10,191 bases of DNA from Oscillospiraceae bacterium. Lineage in GTDB: Bacteria > Bacillota > Clostridia > Oscillospirales > Ruminococcaceae. A program made the position numbers and the translations under genes. Shown here one piece after another: positions 6,633 to 10,191 of the stretch. Position 1 is the stretch's first letter. Each line of letters opens with the position of its first letter. The notes beneath the pieces are model-generated. The model saw only the letters and a list, made by a program, of their open reading frames with translations, made no database searches and was not told the origin of the DNA. The stretch covers positions 1-10,191 of the forward strand of contig JAEDMB010000064.1 in the NCBI GenBank assembly GCA_016303235.1, read 5' to 3'.

Positions 6633-7385
6633 TTATATCAGAAAGCTTTTGAAAAGTTTATCAAGAGCATTCCAGTTGTTTTGTTTATTTTCGGGCATAT
6701 CAGAAATAATTTTTTCAATTTCCGCAATATTTGAATCGAGGTATTTATTAATTTCGTCAATGCGTTTTCCCGTACCGATTTCGGGAGTATTTATTTTTAA
6801 ATCAAGAAGTCTGTCAACGTATGGTTTCATATACGGTTCAAGTTCCGCATTGCAAAGTTCTGAAAAAAGCATAGGCGGAGGGGAATTTTTATCAATAATC
6901 CATTTGCAGGCAAGAACCGGACGGAGTACATAGAAATATTTTTTCAGCTTTACAGTATCGGTTCTGAGATATTCACGGTAATTTGATTTTGCAGTGCTTA
7001 AATAATGATAAAGACCGTGCTTTGATTTGAAGTAATCATTTATAATATTTCTTACTCTCTGCCATTCGGGAGTAGTTTTATATACAATGGGAGAGTTATT
7101 CCATTCAAAGAGAGTAGGATTTGACTTATAAAGAAGTCTTAAAGCCTTCTGCAAATCCCAGCCGTTTATATCAAGAGTTTCATCAAGCTGATACTCAATA
7201 ACATCACGGGTTTTTTCAAGTTTCAGATAATATTCAAGAGGACGTATATATATAAATCTGACATCATAGTCGCTGTCAGGAGAGGCAAAGCCCCACGCAC
7301 GGCTACCCGATTCAACAGCATGAATTATCCGGACTTTCTGTGTTTTTTCGATTTCGTTAAGCTTGTCTGAAATAATTTTTTTCAA
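6633..7385 (-). CDS. RlaP-type DNA polymerase beta-superfamily nucleotidyltransferase (putative RNA repair)
   Basis: This protein of about 250 residues carries the polymerase-beta nucleotidyltransferase signature ESGSRAWGFASPDSDYDVRF: G27-S28 followed by the metal-binding pair D39 and D41, with D72 in LDINGWD a candidate third acidic residue. The block continues with VRFIYIRPLEYYL, then YKSNPTLFEW and the later YFYVLRPVLACKWI. This matches the YcgL-like/RlaP family (COG3541), proposed on comparative-genomic grounds to act in RNA repair with RNA ligases. An RNA ligase gene lies 1.9 kb away here. Start choice: GTG at 7394 is only one base from the AAAGGAG site (7402-7396), whereas TTG at 7385 lies 10 bases from it, so TTG is preferred; an in-frame TAA excludes longer forms. 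GH5 follows 15 bases downstream on the same strand. The substrate is unknown. Confidence 0.85.
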   Translation of the reverse strand: MKKIISDKLNEIEKTQKVRIIHAVESGSRAWGFASPDSDYDVRFIYIRPLEYYLKLEKTRDVIEYQLDETLDINGWDLQKALRLLYKSNPTLFEWNNSPIVYKTTPEWQRVRNIINDYFKSKHGLYHYLSTAKSNYREYLRTDTVKLKKYFYVLRPVLACKWIIDKNSPPPMLFSELCNAELEPYMKPYVDRLLDLKINTPEIGTGKRIDEINKYLDSNIAEIEKIISDMPENKQNNWNALDKLFKSFLI

Positions 7386-7408
7386 AATATTCACGCTCCT
7401 TTATTATA

Positions 7409-7436
7409 ATTATATCATAAATACAGGAAAAATCAA
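7409..7436 (-). promoter_or_regulatory. Promoter for the RlaP-GH5 transcript
   Basis: On the minus strand, TTGATT (7436-7431, four of six matches) and TATAAT (7414-7409) are separated by 16 bases, and TGA directly precedes the -10 element. The predicted start point (near 7402) coincides with the beginning of the AAAGGAG ribosome binding site, implying an extremely short leader. Confidence 0.75.
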
Positions 7437-7474
7437 TATTTTCAGGATTATAATTTTCTGTGTATAAATTCATC

Positions 7475-7489
7475 TGTGCAATTTGTGCA
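7475..7489. repeat. Short direct repeats TGTGCA in the divergent promoter region
   Basis: TGTGCA occurs at 7475-7480 and 7484-7489, nine bases apart, within the 78 bases between the divergent RlaP and solute-binding-protein promoters. Each contains the palindrome TGCA. They are possible regulator half-sites, but the repeats are short and chance is plausible. Confidence 0.25.
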
Positions 7490-7510
7490 TTATAACAATA
7501 ATTTCATTAA

Positions 7511-7528
7511 ATAGTTGACATAAACTAT
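7511..7528. promoter_or_regulatory. Candidate operator overlapping the -35 of the solute-binding-protein promoter
   Basis: ATAGTT (7511-7516) and AACTAT (7523-7528) form a perfect 6-bp inverted repeat with a 6-base spacer, and the repeat encloses most of the -35 hexamer at 7515-7520. A repressor bound here would block RNA polymerase. No regulator can be named. Confidence 0.35.
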
Positions 7529-7543
7529 AAATTATGATATAAT
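7515..7543 (+). promoter_or_regulatory. Consensus sigma-A promoter for the solute-binding-protein gene
   Basis: A perfect TTGACA (7515-7520) and a perfect TATAAT (7538-7543) are separated by the ideal 17 bases, and TGA precedes the -10. This is a full-consensus housekeeping promoter. A strong ribosome binding site GAGGAGGG (7558-7565) follows, 7 bases before the ATG at 7573. The predicted leader of about 23 bases leaves no room for a riboswitch. Confidence 0.92.
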
Positions 7544-7572
7544 ATTAACATCATTTTGAGGAGGGTAAAGTT

Positions 7573-8358
7573 ATGAAAAACTTAAAAAACATTATATCCA
7601 TGTCGTCATTGTGCATTATGCTTGCAGTATTTCTTTCGGGCTGTGCCGGCAGTAATACAGTACATTCAATAGCTGATTTGGACGGAAAAATTATAGGAGT
7701 ACAGCTTGATACTGTCGGAGATACATACGCATCTGATATAAACGGAGCTGATGTAAGAAGATATTTTGACGGTGCGGAGGCAGTTGCAGAACTTGCAGAA
7801 GGAAAACTTGATGCCGTTATAGTTGATGTTGAACCTGCTAAGGTATATGTATCAAATAATAAAAACGTTGAAATTCTCGGAGAAACCTTTTCAGAGGAAC
7901 AGTATGCGGTTGCGATAAAAAAAGGAAATACGGAGCTTATGGAAAAAATAAACAATGCTCTTTATGAACTCCGTTCAGACGGAACTCTTGATGCTTTAAA
8001 GGCAAACTGGACAGGAGAAAATGCTACAAAAAAGCCGTATGATTTCCAGTATCACGATGCACCGACAGGCGGACAGCTTGTTATGGCAACAAATGCAACG
8101 TTTCCGCCGTATGAATTTACGGAAGATGATGAAGTTATAGGCTTTGACGTTGATTTGATGAAAGCCGTATGCCATAAGCTCAATATGGAGCTTGTTGTTA
8201 AGAATATGGATTTTGACCTTATAATCAGTGATGTTGTCAAGGGCGATTCAGATGTAGGAGTAGCGGGAATAACTGTTACCGATGAGCGTCTTAAGCTTGT
8301 TGATTTTTCAAATTCCTATACGACTGCAACGCAGGTTGTAATAGTGCGGAAGGATTAA
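7573..8358 (+). CDS. Amino-acid ABC transporter-type solute-binding lipoprotein with circularly permuted domain order
   Basis: This 261-residue protein has a lipoprotein signal (hydrophobic stretch about residues 11-21, lipobox LSGC with C24) and one SBP_bac_3-type domain, but its halves are swapped. Residues 32-147 match the usual second half: SIADLDGKIIGVQLDTVGD, GAEAVAELAEGKLDAVIVD, ILGETFSEEQYAVAIKKGN and LRSDGTLDALKANW. After a linker (148-166), residues 167-261 match the usual first half: ATNATFPPYEF, IGFDVDLMKAVCHKL, MDFDLIISDVVKGDSDVGV, ITVTDERLKLVDFSNSY and the hinge strand QVVIVRKD, where the protein stops. R239 is the likely ligand-carboxylate arginine. Both lobes are present once, so the result is a complete permuted fold rather than a fragment. 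The gene stands alone between its promoter and terminator, with no permease or ATPase gene in the window, so it may serve a remote transporter or act as a sensor. Amino-acid ligand is inferred from family. Confidence 0.9.
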   Translation: MKNLKNIISMSSLCIMLAVFLSGCAGSNTVHSIADLDGKIIGVQLDTVGDTYASDINGADVRRYFDGAEAVAELAEGKLDAVIVDVEPAKVYVSNNKNVEILGETFSEEQYAVAIKKGNTELMEKINNALYELRSDGTLDALKANWTGENATKKPYDFQYHDAPTGGQLVMATNATFPPYEFTEDDEVIGFDVDLMKAVCHKLNMELVVKNMDFDLIISDVVKGDSDVGVAGITVTDERLKLVDFSNSYTTATQVVIVRKD

Positions 8359-8362
8359 AAAA

Positions 8363-8397
8363 AGATGACTGCTTTCGGGCAGTCATCTGAATTTTTT
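8363..8397. terminator. Bidirectional intrinsic terminator
   Basis: A perfect 10-bp stem, AGATGACTGC (8363-8372) with GCAGTCATCT (8379-8388), encloses a 6-base loop. On the plus strand a six-T run lies three bases further on (8392-8397), ending the solute-binding-protein transcript. On the minus strand the stem is followed immediately by seven T (complement of 8356-8362, with one interruption at the end), ending the RNA-ligase transcript. It insulates the two convergent units. Confidence 0.92.
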
Positions 8398-8399
8398 AT

Positions 8400-9239
8400 C
8401 TAAAGTTTTTCTTTAATATCCTTAAACATAACAGGTCTTAAATTTTTTTCGAGATAAGTTTCGGGGTCATCAATTCCGTAAGCGGAAATACATTTTTTAA
8501 GATACTCAAAGTTGACAATATCGGGCTGAAAATCCTGATTATATTCGGAAACGTATATTCTTTTGTTGCTTTCAGAATATTTTTCATCATATTCCTTATA
8601 GATTTTTGCAGTTTTTTCAGCGTCAATGATTTCAATTTTTCCGTCATGAACCCATATTCCGATATCGAGATTTTCAAGAAAGTTATCGTATTCCTTATAG
8701 ATATATTCATCATCACTGATTTTATGATTTATATAATCTGAAAAGAGTTCCCATCTTTCATCAGGCATTTCATTCCACCATGTTATTCCGATAATCAAAT
8801 CGAGATACGGAAAGAGACTGACATATGTACTCCATTCCTCAATAATTTCATTTATATCAGGCCATTTCTGCATAATGCCGTTAGTGCCTACAAATCCGTC
8901 AGGACGAACCCAGCCGTATTTGTATGGAAAGTGATTTGTATTGAACCACCACATATTGAAATTTATGGAATGAACAGCCTGTTCCAAATCAAGTTCCAGA
9001 GTGAAAAATGCATCTGTCAGCCTTATAATTTCAAAAGCCTGACTTTCGGATATTCTTTTTCCCCTCATCTGATAATAAGGACGTCTTGTTATTGATTCCC
9101 AGTTGTTTGCTTTTGCATCAATAAATATTTCGACACCGTTGACGAATATCGTTTTATCCTCCGCAGGTATTCTTTTGGGTTCAGGCTCTTTTGATTTTTT
9201 GGATTTTCTGTGTTTCATATCAGGCTTGGGATATTTCAT
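8400..9239 (-). CDS. Uncharacterised tryptophan-rich protein paired with the RNA ligase
   Basis: I do not recognise a named family for this 279-residue soluble protein. It has a basic N-terminal tail (residues 1-23: KYPKPDMKHRKSKKSKEP), then FVNGVEIFIDAKANNWESIT, YYQMRGKRISESQAFEIIRL (56-73), a tryptophan-rich middle (MWWFN 96-100, YGWVRPDGFVG 108-118, TWWNEMPDERWE 153-164) and an acidic, lysine-rich C-terminal half. No signal peptide, membrane segment or known nuclease or ligase motif is visible. The ATG at 9239 is chosen because AAAGGGTGA, which includes the ligase stop codon, lies 6 bases upstream; a TTG at 9245 directly abuts that stop and is less likely. The 6-base gap to the RNA ligase implies one transcript and possibly a shared function. 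The basic tail could contact nucleic acid, which is inference only. Confidence 0.82.
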   Translation of the reverse strand: MKYPKPDMKHRKSKKSKEPEPKRIPAEDKTIFVNGVEIFIDAKANNWESITRRPYYQMRGKRISESQAFEIIRLTDAFFTLELDLEQAVHSINFNMWWFNTNHFPYKYGWVRPDGFVGTNGIMQKWPDINEIIEEWSTYVSLFPYLDLIIGITWWNEMPDERWELFSDYINHKISDDEYIYKEYDNFLENLDIGIWVHDGKIEIIDAEKTAKIYKEYDEKYSESNKRIYVSEYNQDFQPDIVNFEYLKKCISAYGIDDPETYLEKNLRPVMFKDIKEKL

Positions 9240-9245
9240 AAACAA

Positions 9246-10166
9246 TCACCCTTTGCTTGTTTTTTCGTCAAGAATAGTTTTTATAATACTGATAGTAATA
9301 TTTCCGGAATATTTTCCGAAATTTTCAATCTGACCTACGATTTCGGGTTCTTCTTTCAGACAGTCATGATATACGGCAGACGGCAGATTTTTTAAAATCG
9401 TACCCATATCGGATTTTGAAAAGTTTTCGGGAATTATTCCCTCGTCTATAAGTTTAAAGAGCATTTTTTCAACTCTCTGATATGTTACGATAGTTTTAGC
9501 AAGTTCCCTTAGACGCTGACTTTCAAGCATTTTTTCCTTGTCGACAGGGTTCGGAATCCTTTTTGTCTTATGGTGATGAACTTCTACAAATTTTTCGTGA
9601 ACGATTTTTGTATATGCAACGTCATCGCAGAGTGAGGACATGTTTTTAATAACGATTCCCTCACCGATTTCACCGCCCATTTCAGTTTTGCCGACAAGTG
9701 GCATGTAATCATTCCATTCGGTGAATTTTCCCTCATAGAATACGGGAACGTATCTGATACCGAGTTTTTCCGCAAGAATTTTCACTTCGCTCTGCGGAAG
9801 ATATATTTTATTTTCCATATCGAATATATCAAAGCAGTAAAGCTGATTATAACATTCTTGCGGATACTTTACTTTATGAGGGACAAGCCATTCGCCGAAC
9901 ATTCTTAAATTATCGCCGAGAACCTCACGAACCTTGTTTTTGTCAAGTTTCTGAACCCATTCATAAAAGCCACGGAGATTGTTTTCTGCTGAAAGAGGCT
10001 GATTTCTGCTGAAGCAGTCAAGACAATCATCATCTTTGTTGTACTGAAAGCTTGCATTTGAACCGTCAATTTTTTCCTGAATGATAATATCATCACCCTT
10101 ATGGAATTTTTTCTGTGACTTGATTTTAAGATTGTCGATGTTCATATAGTGTTTGTGGTTTAACAT
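9246..10166 (-). CDS. RNA ligase (T4 Rnl2-like nucleotidyltransferase fold)
   Basis: This 306-residue protein shows the ordered motifs of ATP-dependent RNA ligases. Motif I is EKIDGSN with K32 as the AMP-accepting lysine, and R54 in FSRN corresponds to motif Ia. Motif III is MFGEWLVP (E92), motif IIIa YCFDIF (110-115), motif IV GEGIVIK (168-174) and a motif V-like YTKIVHEKF (185-193, K187/K192). These enzymes seal 5'-phosphate and 3'-hydroxyl RNA ends through enzyme-AMP and RNA-adenylate intermediates. A helical C-terminal region (about 205-306) follows and is not assigned. No DNA-ligase OB or zinc domains are evident, supporting RNA rather than DNA ligase. The ATG at 10166 has only a weak upstream site (ACGGGA); upstream context is cut off by the window edge. 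The unknown gene follows after 6 bases, and an RlaP-type nucleotidyltransferase lies further downstream, suggesting RNA repair. Confidence 0.88.
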   Translation of the reverse strand: MLNHKHYMNIDNLKIKSQKKFHKGDDIIIQEKIDGSNASFQYNKDDDCLDCFSRNQPLSAENNLRGFYEWVQKLDKNKVREVLGDNLRMFGEWLVPHKVKYPQECYNQLYCFDIFDMENKIYLPQSEVKILAEKLGIRYVPVFYEGKFTEWNDYMPLVGKTEMGGEIGEGIVIKNMSSLCDDVAYTKIVHEKFVEVHHHKTKRIPNPVDKEKMLESQRLRELAKTIVTYQRVEKMLFKLIDEGIIPENFSKSDMGTILKNLPSAVYHDCLKEEPEIVGQIENFGKYSGNITISIIKTILDEKTSKG

Positions 10167-10191
10167 GTTTTTCCCGTTGCTGATTAAGAAA

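Noticed and set aside
7573..8358. Truncated or frameshifted solute-binding pseudogene
   Set aside because: Both lobes are present once, the reading frame is intact, and the gene has a signal peptide, strong promoter, ribosome binding site and terminator. Swapped order explains it better than truncation.
9246..10166. DNA ligase or mRNA capping enzyme
   Set aside because: The short length, KIDGSN motif and absence of visible OB-fold or zinc-finger domains fit an Rnl2-like RNA ligase better.
1..10191. CRISPR array, tRNA, rRNA or insertion sequence
   Set aside because: No regularly spaced repeats, tRNA cloverleaf, rRNA sequence, transposase motif or flanking target duplications were seen.

Overview
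The window looks like chromosomal DNA of an AT-rich anaerobic Firmicute, most likely a Ruminococcus or close relative in the Oscillospiraceae (inference). The reasons are AGGAGG-type ribosome binding sites, TTG starts, extended -10 promoters, an ACT/UPF0210 gene pair typical of Clostridia and streptococci, and a GH5 endoglucanase with Ruminococcus-style architecture. Genes are tightly packed. No rRNA, tRNA, CRISPR array, insertion sequence or phage structural gene was seen.

Region 1 (1-1910) holds a minus-strand operon: a HisJ-type PHP phosphatase, an Lrp/AsnC regulator and a PLP aminotransferase cut by the left window edge. The last two overlap by 4 bases and resemble the AlaR/AlaT regulator-transaminase pair. 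A 173-base divergent promoter region separates this operon from region 2. Region 2 (1911-3614), plus strand, holds an ACT-domain protein and a UPF0210 protein, ending in a strong hairpin terminator. Region 3 (3615-7436), minus strand, runs from a promoter at 7409-7436 through an RlaP-type nucleotidyltransferase, a large lipoprotein GH5 endoglucanase with two duplicated accessory modules, and a signal-less Amidase_3 hydrolase with a C-terminal SH3b domain.

Region 4 (7515-8397), plus strand, is a single-gene unit with a consensus promoter and a terminator. It encodes an amino-acid-type solute-binding lipoprotein whose two halves are in swapped order, so it appears to be a natural circular permutant, with no permease or ATPase beside it. 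Region 5 (8400-10166), minus strand, holds an RNA ligase and a tightly coupled uncharacterised tryptophan-rich protein.

The observations most worth follow-up are the circularly permuted binding protein and a split putative RNA-repair locus: RNA ligase plus unknown partner on one side of the binding-protein gene, RlaP nucleotidyltransferase on the other. The other annotations are ordinary metabolic, regulatory or cell-envelope functions.
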